DNA of 64,000 nt, taken from positions 1 to 64,000 of the forward strand of contig NZ_JTEV01000010.1 in NCBI RefSeq assembly GCF_000786105.1, given 5' to 3'. Under the pieces are notes generated by a model. It saw only the letters and a list, made by a program, of their open reading frames with translations. It was not told where the DNA came from and did not search any database. The number at the start of each line of letters is the position of its first letter. The stretch's first letter is position 1. Shown piece after piece: positions 1 through 8,138 of this stretch. Position numbers and translations under genes: made by a program. The DNA comes from Bdellovibrio sp. ArHS. Lineage in GTDB: Bacteria; Bdellovibrionota; Bdellovibrionia; Bdellovibrionales; Bdellovibrionaceae.

Positions 1-102
1 AAGCCCCGGCGGCAGCCGGCAGAGCTGAAGCGCCGGCAGGCGGATAAGCTGAAGCCCCGGCGGCAGCCGGCAGAGCTGAAGCGCCGGCAGGCGCGCAAGC
101 TG
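1..102. repeat. Two tandem copies of a 51-bp GC-rich repeat
   Basis: Bases 1-51 and 52-102 are the same 51-bp unit, differing only at three adjacent positions near the end (GAT versus CGC). The unit itself contains two imperfect half-repeats built around AGCTGAAGCNCCGGC. A degenerate third start (AAGCAGCAAGAA) follows at 103. Because 51 is divisible by three, a change in copy number would keep the reading frame. The array runs off the left edge, so the total copy number is unknown. Confidence 0.9.
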
Positions 103-123
103 AAGCAGCAAGAAACTTTTTAG
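1..123 (+). CDS. C-terminal end of a flagellar-operon protein (possibly FliK-like), partial
   Basis: This frame is open from the window edge to the TAG at 121-123 and encodes about 40 residues of a very basic, repetitive tail (KPRRQPAELKRRQA, repeated twice). The stop lies directly before the flgD Shine-Dalgarno sequence, as expected for the upstream gene of a hook operon. In many bacteria the gene before flgD is fliK (hook-length control), whose sequence is poorly conserved and often low-complexity, so FliK is an inference from position only. The visible residues match no recognised FliK C-terminal domain. The DNA is much richer in G and C than its neighbours, and the tail could be a repeat-expanded or frameshifted extension of the real protein. 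Confidence 0.45.
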   Translation, partial: KPRRQPAELKRRQADKLKPRRQPAELKRRQARKLKQQETF

Positions 124-135
124 AAGGAGAATTCA

Positions 136-1140
136 ATGACGGTCATGAGTACCAAACTGGGAGTAAACGCATTCGGCGCGACACAAACAAAAGCCGAAAA
201 TGTCGGTGCTTCTAATATCAGTGCTCTCGATAAAGATAAACTTGGCGGCGAAAACGTCGGCGAAGTTTTAAATAAGATCGTAGATGCCAATTGGACTGAT
301 CCCGCTAAGAAGGCCCGTACAACGGGAAATCCCAACTTGGATAAAGATGCGTTCTTCAAGTTGATGCTGACCCAAATGAAAAATCAAGATCCGACGAATC
401 CAATGAAGAGTCACGAGATGGCTGCGCAGCTTGCGAACTTCTCGTCTCTGGAGCAGATGCAGAACATGAACAAAACCTTAGAAGAATTGAAGAATGCACA
501 AAAGCCTTCTGAAAGTTTCCAAGCGTTGAACTTGATCGGCAAGGCTGTGTCGGGAGATTCTTCGAAAGTCGTTCGTGGCGCGAATGATAAAGAACACGAT
601 TTCAAATTCAATCTGCCAATGGAAGCGGCGGAAGTGAGTGTGAAAGTTCGTGACTCCGAAGGCAACATAGTTCGCTCTTACACCCTCAAAGGTTTGAAGC
701 CAGGAGAAAACAAACTGACTTGGAACGGTGAGGATGAAAAAGCAATGAAAGCTCCTCCGGGAGAATATCAATTCATCGCCGAAGCAAAAACGGGCGATGG
801 AAAAAAGATGGGATTGAAAACAGACTTCGAAGGAATGATCACAGGTGTGAGTTATTCACCAGAAGGCCCTGTTCTTCACGTGGGAAATCAGGCGATTCGT
901 TTCTCTGATGTGAAGAAGATCACAGACCCTCGTCTTATGAGCAACGACCAGAAAGTAAATGATGTTACAAACCTAGACTTGAAGAATGATGATGCCCTAG
1001 GACAAACTAAAAAAGAGGGGAATGTTGTTCAACAAACATCTTCCACTGCTAGCGCTCCTGCGGCAAAATCGAATATCATGAAAAACGTGGGTTTGTCCCG
1101 CGACATGATGGAGAAAATCGCCAAGGAGACAGCGAAGTAA
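136..1140 (+). CDS. flgD: Flagellar hook-capping/scaffold protein FlgD
   Basis: FlgD caps the growing hook and permits polymerisation of FlgE after export by the flagellar type III apparatus. Residues 71-118 carry the family signature: FFKLMLTQMKNQDPTNPM followed by the NFSSLEQMQNMN region. Residues about 145-265 match the FlgD Ig-like/tudor-like hook-cap portion, including an LTWNGEDEKA stretch that resembles the usual WDGKD motif. At 334 residues it is longer than E. coli FlgD (231); the extra length is an N-terminal stretch of about 65 residues and a C-terminal tail of about 65 polar residues. The start is set by AAGGAGA at 124-130. It overlaps the next gene by one base (TAATG), implying translational coupling in a hook operon. 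Confidence 0.95.
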   Translation: MTVMSTKLGVNAFGATQTKAENVGASNISALDKDKLGGENVGEVLNKIVDANWTDPAKKARTTGNPNLDKDAFFKLMLTQMKNQDPTNPMKSHEMAAQLANFSSLEQMQNMNKTLEELKNAQKPSESFQALNLIGKAVSGDSSKVVRGANDKEHDFKFNLPMEAAEVSVKVRDSEGNIVRSYTLKGLKPGENKLTWNGEDEKAMKAPPGEYQFIAEAKTGDGKKMGLKTDFEGMITGVSYSPEGPVLHVGNQAIRFSDVKKITDPRLMSNDQKVNDVTNLDLKNDDALGQTKKEGNVVQQTSSTASAPAAKSNIMKNVGLSRDMMEKIAKETAK

Positions 1141-1571
1141 TGGTGGATTTAAAGAAGATACAAACATTCGATCAACTTGTTCCGAGCCAGCCAGGGAAGA
1201 TAAAACAACCTGACTTGGGCAAGGGACCTTCCTTCAAGGATACCCTGGACGGTATTTCGGGCGTGACGCCACAGAATATCGGACAAGTGAATCCTCAAGG
1301 CCTGGCCAAGGCTGCTGAAGGAGTGAAGTTCTCGAATCACGCGATTGAGCGGATGAGAACTCGGGGAATTAGTTATTCACCCGAGGACATCACGAAGCTG
1401 CAAGACGCGATCTCGAGAGCGGCGGCGAAAGGTTCCAAGGATTCATTAGTTTTAATGAATGATTCGGCACTGATCGTCAGCGTGAAGAACAACACGGTAG
1501 TAACTGTCATGGACAAGAATGCATTGAAAGAAAATGTGTTCACGAACATCGACTCTACAGTGGTTATCTAG
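1140..1571 (+). CDS. TIGR02530-type flagellar operon protein
   Basis: A 143-residue protein encoded between flgD and flgE, a position occupied in Firmicutes and several other phyla by the small flagellar operon protein family TIGR02530. The hallmark is the C-terminal half (residues about 63-143): FSNHAIERMRTRGI, then ALIVSVKNNTVVTVMDK and a final F-x-N-I-D-S-T-V-V-I. The N-terminal half is proline/glycine-rich and probably disordered. The molecular role of the family is not established; association with hook assembly is inferred from context. Its ATG overlaps the flgD stop codon. Confidence 0.85.
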   Translation: MVDLKKIQTFDQLVPSQPGKIKQPDLGKGPSFKDTLDGISGVTPQNIGQVNPQGLAKAAEGVKFSNHAIERMRTRGISYSPEDITKLQDAISRAAAKGSKDSLVLMNDSALIVSVKNNTVVTVMDKNALKENVFTNIDSTVVI

Positions 1572-1690
1572 CACGCTCGCGGACGCGGAGGAGGCTGAAG
1601 AGCGGAGCTCGAAGGCTGAGCGAGTTCGCAAAGAAGTTAACAGAGTGGACGGGCTTAGTTAGCTTTTGTTAGAAAAATTAAATAATTTTA

Positions 1691-1715
1691 GGGCTGGTCC
1701 TCGTAGAGGAGGCCC
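1691..1715 (+). promoter_or_regulatory. Hairpin in the flgE leader
   Basis: Inside the 191-bp gap before flgE, GGGC (1691-1694) can pair with GCCC (1712-1715), and TCCTC (1698-1702) with GAGGA (1706-1710) around a GTA loop. No T-run follows, so it does not look like a Rho-independent terminator. It may be an RNA processing or stability element, or simply chance. The rest of the gap (1572-1690) is purine-rich without a recognisable gene. Confidence 0.35.
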
Positions 1716-1762
1716 TCCAAACGGCGGATTCCGATTGAAGACGCCAACGACATGGAGGTCAC

Positions 1763-3046
1763 ATGGGTATTCTTTCATCTCTTTACACGGGTGTGTCTGG
1801 TATGACTGCGCAAGGCGAAGCTTTGGGCGTTATCGGGGACAACATCGCCAACGCGAACACTATCGGTTTCAAAGCAAGCCGTGCAGAATTCCAAGACATC
1901 ATTTCTAAAAACTTAAAAGGTATTCTTGGTGGTAACCAAATCGGTCGCGGTGTGAAGATCGGTGCAGTAAACCCAATCTTGACTCAAGGTAATATCGACG
2001 CCACAGAAAAAGTCACAGACTTGGCAATTTCTGGTGACGGTTACTTCAAAGTAAAAGGATCCGATGGTGAATCGTTCACTCGTGATGGTTCTTTCCACTT
2101 TGACCGTGAAGGTTACTTGGTAACGAACGATAACCAAAAAGTTCAAGGTTTCTCAACGGACGAAAAGGGCAATATCGTTAACAAAATGACAGATATCAAG
2201 TTCCCTCGCGCGTTGATTCCAGCAAAAGCGACGAAAGAATTGAAATTGGATCTGAACTTAGACTCGCGCATGGAAGCGACTAAGAAATTTGATATCAAAG
2301 ATCCATATTCCACTTCTCACTACTCTACAGGCGTAGAGATGTTTGACTCTCAAGGTAACAAACACTTGGTAAGCTTCTTCTTCAACAAAGTGGCTGACCG
2401 TGAATGGGAATTCAAAGGGTTGGTTGACGGTAAAGAAGTCACTGGTGGCGATGAAGGTGCATTGTCTCAGGTGGTTGCCGGTAAGTTGACATTCACTGTT
2501 GATGGTAAATTGGATTCTCAGGAAACGACAGAAACAAACTTTAACTTCAAGGGCGGTGCTCTTCAAGATCAACAAGTTAAAATCAACTTCGGTGACGCCA
2601 TTAAAGACGGCGGTAAAGGTTTGGAAGGTACTAAGCAGTACGGTAAGAATTCAGACCTGATCTCTTGGCACCAAGATGGCGCGGCGGCAGGAACAATCAC
2701 TGGTTTGTCATTCAATGACGAAGGTATTTTGACTGCGGTTTACTCGAATGGACAGGCCTCTGACCTTGCGCAGATCGCTCTTGCGAAATTCGAAAATCCG
2801 GAAGCTCTGTTCAAAGTTGGTAACAACCGTTTGAAAGAATCCAGAGATTCGGGCGCGGCTTCTTTGGGCGGACCGGGTTCTGCGGGTCGTGGTAAGTTAT
2901 TCGCAAAGTCTCTTGAGAGATCAACGGTAGACTTGGCTACGGAATTCGTAAACATGATTCAAAATCAACGTGGTTTCCAAGCCAATGCGAAGACAATCAC
3001 GACGACAGATGAGCTTTTAAACGAGGTTATCCAGCTTAAGAGATAA
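1763..3046 (+). CDS. flgE: Flagellar hook protein FlgE
   Basis: This is the structural subunit of the flagellar hook, exported by the flagellar type III system and polymerised under the FlgD cap. The N-terminus (MGILSSLYTGVSGMTAQGEA, then IGDNIANANTIGFK) is the coiled-coil D0 motif shared by rod and hook proteins. The C-terminus (NMIQNQRGFQANAKTITT, then ELLNEVIQLKR) is the matching D0 helix. Residues about 90-370 form the variable D1/D2 domains. The length of 427 is normal. GGAGGT at 1754-1759 sets the ATG. A perfect terminator follows, so this is the last gene of the block. Confidence 0.97.
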   Translation: MGILSSLYTGVSGMTAQGEALGVIGDNIANANTIGFKASRAEFQDIISKNLKGILGGNQIGRGVKIGAVNPILTQGNIDATEKVTDLAISGDGYFKVKGSDGESFTRDGSFHFDREGYLVTNDNQKVQGFSTDEKGNIVNKMTDIKFPRALIPAKATKELKLDLNLDSRMEATKKFDIKDPYSTSHYSTGVEMFDSQGNKHLVSFFFNKVADREWEFKGLVDGKEVTGGDEGALSQVVAGKLTFTVDGKLDSQETTETNFNFKGGALQDQQVKINFGDAIKDGGKGLEGTKQYGKNSDLISWHQDGAAAGTITGLSFNDEGILTAVYSNGQASDLAQIALAKFENPEALFKVGNNRLKESRDSGAASLGGPGSAGRGKLFAKSLERSTVDLATEFVNMIQNQRGFQANAKTITTTDELLNEVIQLKR

Positions 3047-3080
3047 TACTAATCTGAACTAAAACCTAATGACCATGTCG

Positions 3081-3116
3081 ACGGGCTTCCTGACCAGAAG
3101 CCCGTTTTTATTTTTG
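3081..3116 (+). terminator. Rho-independent terminator after flgE
   Basis: Perfect 9-bp stem ACGGGCTTC (3081-3089) / GAAGCCCGT (3097-3105) with a 7-base loop, followed by TTTTTATTTTT. It ends the hook operon. The remaining 210 bases up to 3326 contain no gene and presumably hold the promoter of the downstream regulator. Confidence 0.92.
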
Positions 3117-3326
3117 CAGCTCGCGTAAATGTGAAATCACTCTTTTGCAATCCTGATTACGGCATCGTTTGGTTTTATGTTTGCAATCCTCTCTAAGAAG
3201 TCCGTTAAATGTCTGTAATAATGGAGTGTTTTTAGGATTATATTACAAATACGACTTTTGTTTAGAGACAAAACTGATATATCCTTGGGCTCAGAAATAA
3301 CATGAACGTAACAAAGGTGACTCTGT

Positions 3327-4001
3327 ATGAGATGCTTAGTAGTTGAAGACGATAACGAAATCGCAACGATCGTGAAACAGGGCTTAGGGGAACTTGAAGG
3401 CGAAGTGGAAGTTGAATCAAACGGCCGCCGCGCTTACGAGAGAGCTTTGACAAATCATTACGACATCATCGTACTTGATCTAATGCTTCCCGAAATGGAC
3501 GGTTACACTTTCGCAAAGTCATTGCGTGAAAAAGAAGTGAATACGCCCATCCTGATCCTGAGTGCTTTGCGCGAGTTGGATGACCGCCTAAAAGGTTTGA
3601 GCATGGGTGGCGATGACTACCTGACGAAACCTTTTGCCATGGCGGAATTGCAGATTCGCGTAAAAAATCTTTTGAAGCGTGCGCAAAAGGCCTCTGAAGT
3701 GACGCAATTGGTTTTCCAAGACTTAAAGTTAAACCGATTGAATCGCGAAGTGGTTCGTGCAGGGCGCAAGTTGGATCTGCAAGAAAGAGAATTCGTTCTT
3801 CTAGATCTGTTCATGAGCAATCCCAATAAAATCATCGGAAAACAAACTATCTTAAAGGAAGTTTGGAATTATGATTTCGATCCACAAACAAACGTGGTAG
3901 ACGTATTGGTATGCCGTTTAAGAAACAAGTTAGAAAAAGACTTCCCTACACGACTTATCTATACGGTCAGAGGTGTAGGATATGTTCTTAAGTCGTCTTA
4001 A
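3327..4001 (+). CDS. OmpR/PhoB-family response regulator
   Basis: A 224-residue DNA-binding response regulator. The receiver domain (1-120) has the acidic pair E7-D8-D9, phospho-acceptor D51 in the IIVLDLMLPEMDG motif, S79 and K101 (LTKPF). Residues about 125-222 form the winged-helix DNA-binding domain, ending in the typical LIYTVRGVGYVL. It is probably phosphorylated by the kinase encoded next to it, whose start overlaps this gene by 20 bp. AAAGGTGA at 3314-3320 is a reasonable ribosome-binding site. The signal and target genes cannot be read from the sequence. Confidence 0.93.
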   Translation: MRCLVVEDDNEIATIVKQGLGELEGEVEVESNGRRAYERALTNHYDIIVLDLMLPEMDGYTFAKSLREKEVNTPILILSALRELDDRLKGLSMGGDDYLTKPFAMAELQIRVKNLLKRAQKASEVTQLVFQDLKLNRLNREVVRAGRKLDLQEREFVLLDLFMSNPNKIIGKQTILKEVWNYDFDPQTNVVDVLVCRLRNKLEKDFPTRLIYTVRGVGYVLKSS

Positions 4002-5394
4002 GCCGACTCTTTTCCGAATCAGCACTAAACTGACGCTCGCGTACTCTTTAGTGCTGATCCTTAGTTCGACCGTCATATTCAGCTTTTTATATTTCCAAAT
4101 CAGTCATGCCCTGCAAAATCAGGAGCGTCTGGTTTTGGGCGCCAAGCTTGAGGAGTACCGCAATCGTATCGAAATGAGCGGGCTGAAAGAGCTGACAAAC
4201 TATTTTTCTTACGTTCCTGACTATGATCCGAATGCGTCACTGCTGGTGGGACTGGTTTCGCCACGAGGAGAAATTCTTTTTCTGCATGAACCTGTGGCCG
4301 GTCTGTCAGTTGATTTTGAAGATCTGAAAACGGAAGTGATCAATCAAAGATCCCCGCATTTCGATTTCGCGATGCCTGAGAATAGAAGAAACGACAGTCT
4401 TTTGGTCTTCGGAAAAACTCTGAAAGAGGGGAACCGACTTTTCGTTGCGAAAAGCACAGAAGGGCTCGGCGTTCAATTGCGCAACTTACAGAAAATCTTC
4501 TGGTGGTTGTTATTGCCGGTTGCCCTGGTCGGTTTTCTGGGCGGATTATTTCTTTCGAATAACACCCTCAGCCCGGTCCGTGAACTACTGACGTCCATGA
4601 AAAAGATTGAAAGTGGTTCCTTGTCAACGCGTGTCCCGATTGGCGGCAGTGATGACGAACTTGAAGAGCTCAAAATTCTTTGCAACAAAATGCTCGATAA
4701 AATTGAAAACCTGGTGAACGGCCTGAAAGAGGCTTTTGATCACTTGGCGCATGATATTCGCACTCCGGTAACTCGACTGCGCGGTCGTGCGGAGCTGGCC
4801 TTGCAGGGCGAAGGGGATATAGAAACCTATCGTGAAGCTTTGCAAAGTTGTTTTGAAAATTCAGACAAAATTCTTAACTTCTTGCAAGTGCTTACAGATA
4901 TTACTGAAGCTGAAAACCGTAGTAAGAAACTAAAACTTGAAAAGAAATTCATCAGTCAGTTGGTCGAAGAAATGATGAGTTTGTATGAAATGGCTTTTGA
5001 GGAAAAAGATATTAAGATCACGCAAAAACTGGATGCCCATGACTGGGCGATGGTGGATGCGCGTCTCATCAGTCGGGTGATCGCGAATCTTTTGGATAAT
5101 GCTCATAAGTACACGCCTTCGGGTGGCGAAGTGAAGATCGAAACAATCAATCAAACTGAAAATGTCATTCTGCGAGTGACCGACACCGGTCCCGGAATCG
5201 CTGCTGAAGAACAAAGTGCGGTGTTTCAAAAGCTTTATCGCAGCGATAAAAGCCGTTCCGAGTACGGCATGGGCTTGGGGTTGACCTTCGTGAAAGCGGT
5301 TGTGGAGGCACACGATGGGAAGGTTTCTGTAAGAAGTCCGGTCAAAGATGGAAAAGGCACGGAATTTGAGGTTCTTTTACAAAAGATGTCCTAA
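3982..5394 (+). CDS. HAMP-containing membrane sensor histidine kinase
   Basis: A 470-residue kinase paired with the OmpR-type regulator. The order is: TM1 (about 17-40); a periplasmic sensor region of about 125 residues without a recognised fold; TM2 (about 172-192, KIFWWLLLPVALVGFLGGLF); HAMP linker (193-250); HisKA with phospho-acceptor H257 in LAHDIRTPVTRL; and an HATPase domain with N-box NLLDNAHKYTP, G1 DTGPGI and G2 GMGLGLTFVK. It overlaps the regulator by 20 bp, so the two are co-translated. All catalytic boxes are intact. Confidence 0.93.
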   Translation: MFLSRLKPTLFRISTKLTLAYSLVLILSSTVIFSFLYFQISHALQNQERLVLGAKLEEYRNRIEMSGLKELTNYFSYVPDYDPNASLLVGLVSPRGEILFLHEPVAGLSVDFEDLKTEVINQRSPHFDFAMPENRRNDSLLVFGKTLKEGNRLFVAKSTEGLGVQLRNLQKIFWWLLLPVALVGFLGGLFLSNNTLSPVRELLTSMKKIESGSLSTRVPIGGSDDELEELKILCNKMLDKIENLVNGLKEAFDHLAHDIRTPVTRLRGRAELALQGEGDIETYREALQSCFENSDKILNFLQVLTDITEAENRSKKLKLEKKFISQLVEEMMSLYEMAFEEKDIKITQKLDAHDWAMVDARLISRVIANLLDNAHKYTPSGGEVKIETINQTENVILRVTDTGPGIAAEEQSAVFQKLYRSDKSRSEYGMGLGLTFVKAVVEAHDGKVSVRSPVKDGKGTEFEVLLQKMS

Positions 5395-5421
5395 CAAAGC
5401 GCAGTCATTGCGCTTTGTTCT
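5394..5421 (+). terminator. Terminator after the two-component system
   Basis: Perfect 10-bp stem ACAAAGCGCA (5394-5403) / TGCGCTTTGT (5409-5418) with a 5-base loop, overlapping the kinase stop codon. The U-tract is short and broken (TTGTTCTGTT), so termination may be partial. Confidence 0.7.
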
Positions 5422-5538
5422 GTTAAGCCCATCTCATTTGGGTTATTATTAAGCAAATTCGAATACACCAAGGGTTTCGCTTTAATCGGCGAAAGTTTTT
5501 TGATGGTAGGGTCGCCATCCTTAAAGAAGGGTGCTCCT

Positions 5539-5688
5539 ATGGAACTTGGTGAAAAGCTTCTTAATCTGCTATTTATTTTTATTCCACTTGTCGTTTTTGT
5601 TTCTCTCTTCTTTTTCTTAGAAGCGAAAAGAAAAAGCAAAGAGATGGATTCTTCCAAACAGGTCCTTCATAAATCTAAAGGGCGTTGA
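5539..5688 (+). CDS. 49-residue single-pass membrane protein, unknown function
   Basis: The ATG at 5539 is preceded by AAAGAAGGG at good spacing, favouring it over an upstream in-frame ATG at 5500. The protein has a short N-terminus (MELGEKLLN), one strongly hydrophobic helix (about residues 10-27, LLFIFIPLVVFVSLFFFL) and a positively charged, lysine-rich tail, giving an expected N-out/C-in orientation. No family is recognised. It stands between a two-component system and the convergent liv operon and has about 120 bp of upstream DNA of its own. Confidence 0.6.
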   Translation: MELGEKLLNLLFIFIPLVVFVSLFFFLEAKRKSKEMDSSKQVLHKSKGR

Positions 5689-5696
5689 TACGCGAA

Positions 5697-6410
5697 CTAA
5701 ACACCTAAATAGGATTTCCGAACCTCGTCGTTATTCAAAAGATTCTGTGCGGAATCCTGCATAACGACGCGGCCGGTTTCTAAAACATAAGCGCGGTGGG
5801 ATATTTTTAAAGCCATACGGGCATTTTGCTCTACGAGAAGTACCGTCATGCCTTCTTTATTGAGTTTTTTTACAATCTCAAAGATCTGAGCGACGATCAA
5901 AGGAGCTAACCCCAAGGAAGGCTCATCCAAAAGAAGCAGTTTAGGTTTGGCCATCAATGCGCGGCTGATCGCTAACATTTGCTGCTCGCCACCCGAAAGT
6001 GTGCCAGCCATTTGCGCAATGCGCTCTTTCAGTCTGGGAAAAAGCTCAAAGCACATATCCAGGTCGCTCTTGATTTGCGTCTTGTCAGAACGGGTGTAGG
6101 CCCCCATTTCCAGATTTTCGTAGACGCTCATTTGCGGAAAGACGCCGCGGCCTTCGGGGGATTGGGCAATCCCCAGGTTCACCCTTTTAAAGGTAGGCAC
6201 TTTGTTTAAGTTCTGACTGGCAAAAGAAATCTGCCCCTGCACGGGCACCAGTCCTGATATCGCTCGTAAAGTCGTGGTTTTTCCGGCGCCATTGGCTCCG
6301 ATTAAAGATACGACCTCACCTTCATTTACATAAAAGCTGACGCCCTTCAGGGCCTGAATAGAGCCATAAAAGACTTCAAGATTCTCGACAGTTAAAAGAG
6401 GAGAAGTCAT
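5697..6410 (-). CDS. livF: Branched-chain amino-acid/amide ABC transporter ATPase LivF
   Basis: One of the two ATPases of a HAAT-family importer. The 237-residue protein has Walker A GANGAGKTT, the LivF-typical SPEGRGVFPQMSV segment, signature LSGGEQQML, Walker B LLLLDEPSLGLAP and an H-loop-region VEQNAR in place of the usual His, which is characteristic of LivF. It overlaps livG by 4 bp (ATGA) and is the last gene of the livKHMGF operon. Substrate (branched-chain amino acid, amide or urea) is not resolved by the ATPase. Confidence 0.94.
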   Translation of the reverse strand: MTSPLLTVENLEVFYGSIQALKGVSFYVNEGEVVSLIGANGAGKTTTLRAISGLVPVQGQISFASQNLNKVPTFKRVNLGIAQSPEGRGVFPQMSVYENLEMGAYTRSDKTQIKSDLDMCFELFPRLKERIAQMAGTLSGGEQQMLAISRALMAKPKLLLLDEPSLGLAPLIVAQIFEIVKKLNKEGMTVLLVEQNARMALKISHRAYVLETGRVVMQDSAQNLLNNDEVRKSYLGV

Positions 6411-7183
6411 TCTTTTTCCTCCACGCCCAAATAGGCCTCGATCACTTTTTGTGAACCTTGTATTTTTTGCGGACCGCCCTCTTCGATTTTTACACCGTGA
6501 TCTAGAACGATGATGTTTTCGCAGATTCCCATGACAAGTTTCATATCGTGTTCAATCAGAAGAACCGTTAGTTTAAACTGCTCGCGGATTTTTGCGATAG
6601 TCTCCATCAAGTGATGGGTTTCTGAATGATTCATGCCTGCGGCAGGTTCGTCCAAAAGAATGATCTTCGGGTCCGTCGCCAATGCGCGCACAATCTCAAG
6701 CTTGCGCTGCTCTCCATAAGGCAACGCTGACGCTGGTTTGTGCGCTTTTTCATCCAAATGGAAAATTTTAAGAAGGCTCATCGCCTTTTCCTGCAAATCT
6801 TGTTCAGCTTTACGGAAACGAGATGTTTGCAGAAGAGTATCAAAGATTCCATAGTGCATGTGTTGATGGCCAGCGATCAAGACGTTATCTAGAACCGTCA
6901 AACCTTTAAAAAGTCGAATATTCTGAAAGGTGCGAGTCACGCCTTGATGAGAGATCTCATAGGGCTTTAAACCCTTCAGGGATTTCCCTTCAAGGGCGAC
7001 GTCTCCGAATGTGGGTTGATAAACTCCGGTCAGCATGTTGAAGACAGTGGTTTTTCCGGCTCCGTTAGGACCGATCAGGCCGGCAAGCTGACCTTTGTGA
7101 ATTTTAAACTCTAAAGAGTCGACAGCTTTTAGGCCGCCAAACTGCATGGTGATCTTGCGTGCCTCAAGCAGAACGTCGGACAT
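6407..7183 (-). CDS. livG: Branched-chain amino-acid/amide ABC transporter ATPase LivG
   Basis: Second ATPase of the importer. Walker A is GPNGAGKTT; a LivG-type insertion includes TRTFQNIRLFKGLTVLDNV; a LPYGEQRKLEI signature and Walker B IILLDEPAAGMN with the LivG-typical MNHSE follow, and the H-loop is LIEHDMKLVM. The start at 7183 (MSDVLLEARK) is chosen because GGAGAAAAT lies directly upstream; the longest frame adds 12 unlikely residues. It overlaps the end of livM by 20 bp and livF by 4 bp, indicating coupled translation. Confidence 0.94.
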   Translation of the reverse strand: MSDVLLEARKITMQFGGLKAVDSLEFKIHKGQLAGLIGPNGAGKTTVFNMLTGVYQPTFGDVALEGKSLKGLKPYEISHQGVTRTFQNIRLFKGLTVLDNVLIAGHQHMHYGIFDTLLQTSRFRKAEQDLQEKAMSLLKIFHLDEKAHKPASALPYGEQRKLEIVRALATDPKIILLDEPAAGMNHSETHHLMETIAKIREQFKLTVLLIEHDMKLVMGICENIIVLDHGVKIEEGGPQKIQGSQKVIEAYLGVEEKE

Positions 7184-8138
7184 ATTTTCTCCAAACATCT
7201 GTGATCTCGTTGTCGCCAAAGAGGCCCTTGGGACGAAGGATCATAACTAGGATCAAAAGCAACGAATAGATGACCATGCGTAAATCAACACCCGTAATTT
7301 CTTGCAAGGGTCGCAAGGCTTCGGGAAGGATGGTCAGGAAGACAGCCGCAACGATCGATCCCGTCATTGATCCCATTCCCCCTAGAACCACCATGATGAC
7401 GGCATTCACGCTCAACAAAAAGGTGAACGAGGAAGGATTGATGAAATTCGTAAAGTGGGCAAACAAGGAGCCGGCGACTCCAGCAAAAAAACTGGAAAGA
7501 ACGAAAGAGCGTACCTTCATTCGGGTGGTATTAATGCCCATAGCTTCTGCCGCGATTTCATCTTCACGCACGCTTAAAAAACCACGACCGTATGTCGAAT
7601 GCATCACTCTCCAGATTGTGAAGAAACAGATGACCAGCCACACAGAAGCAAAAATGAATGAAAAAAGGAACGAACCAAAACCCGGAATCCCCGAATAGCC
7701 GCGAGGTCCGCCTAAGAAGTCCATATTAAGCAGGGCCACGCGGATAATTTCACCAAAGCCCAAAGTCACGATGGCCAGGTAGTCGCCTTTAAGTCTTAAA
7801 GAGGGCAGGCCGACTAAGAATCCCGCGACAGCCGCTAAAAGTCCTCCGCCAAGAGAATAAATGAAATATTCGATCGCTTGGAATGAAGGAGGAATAATAT
7901 CCCAGTGAGTGTTGGCGTAAGCGGAAAAGTAAGCGCCGATCGCCATGAAACCAGCATGTCCCAAAGAGAACTGCCCGGTGTAACCGTTTACAAGATTCAA
8001 GCTCATGGATAAAAGACAATTCACCAACGCAAAAAGCAGAATCAGTTGGAAGTAGGCATTGAGTCCGAAATCTAGAATGAAGCCTAAAAAACAAAGAGTG
8101 ATAAAAGCCAGAAGGGGAGATTTAACTGTTCTTATCAT
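7164..8138 (-). CDS. livM: Branched-chain amino-acid ABC transporter permease LivM
   Basis: A 324-residue inner-membrane permease with about 8-10 hydrophobic segments. Family motifs are LNLVNGYTGQFSLGHAGFMA near residue 50 and LRLKGDYLAIVTLGFGEI near 120. Near 245-260 comes VVLGGMGSMTGSIVAAV, the cytoplasmic coupling region that contacts the ATPases. It shares one base with the livH stop codon. It pairs with LivH to form the channel. Confidence 0.94.
   Translation of the reverse strand: MIRTVKSPLLAFITLCFLGFILDFGLNAYFQLILLFALVNCLLSMSLNLVNGYTGQFSLGHAGFMAIGAYFSAYANTHWDIIPPSFQAIEYFIYSLGGGLLAAVAGFLVGLPSLRLKGDYLAIVTLGFGEIIRVALLNMDFLGGPRGYSGIPGFGSFLFSFIFASVWLVICFFTIWRVMHSTYGRGFLSVREDEIAAEAMGINTTRMKVRSFVLSSFFAGVAGSLFAHFTNFINPSSFTFLLSVNAVIMVVLGGMGSMTGSIVAAVFLTILPEALRPLQEITGVDLRMVIYSLLLILVMILRPKGLFGDNEITDVWRKYVRRSA

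Noticed and set aside
3-47. Alternative frame 3 through the repeats reading APAAAGRAEAPAG
   Set aside because: It has an Ala/Pro-rich composition that is attractive, but it meets a TAA at 45-47, whereas frame 1 stays open to the TAG just before the flgD ribosome site.
1666-1908. Plus-strand frame of 80 codons in the flgE leader
   Set aside because: It overlaps the start of flgE in another frame, has no ribosome site and has no recognisable protein features.
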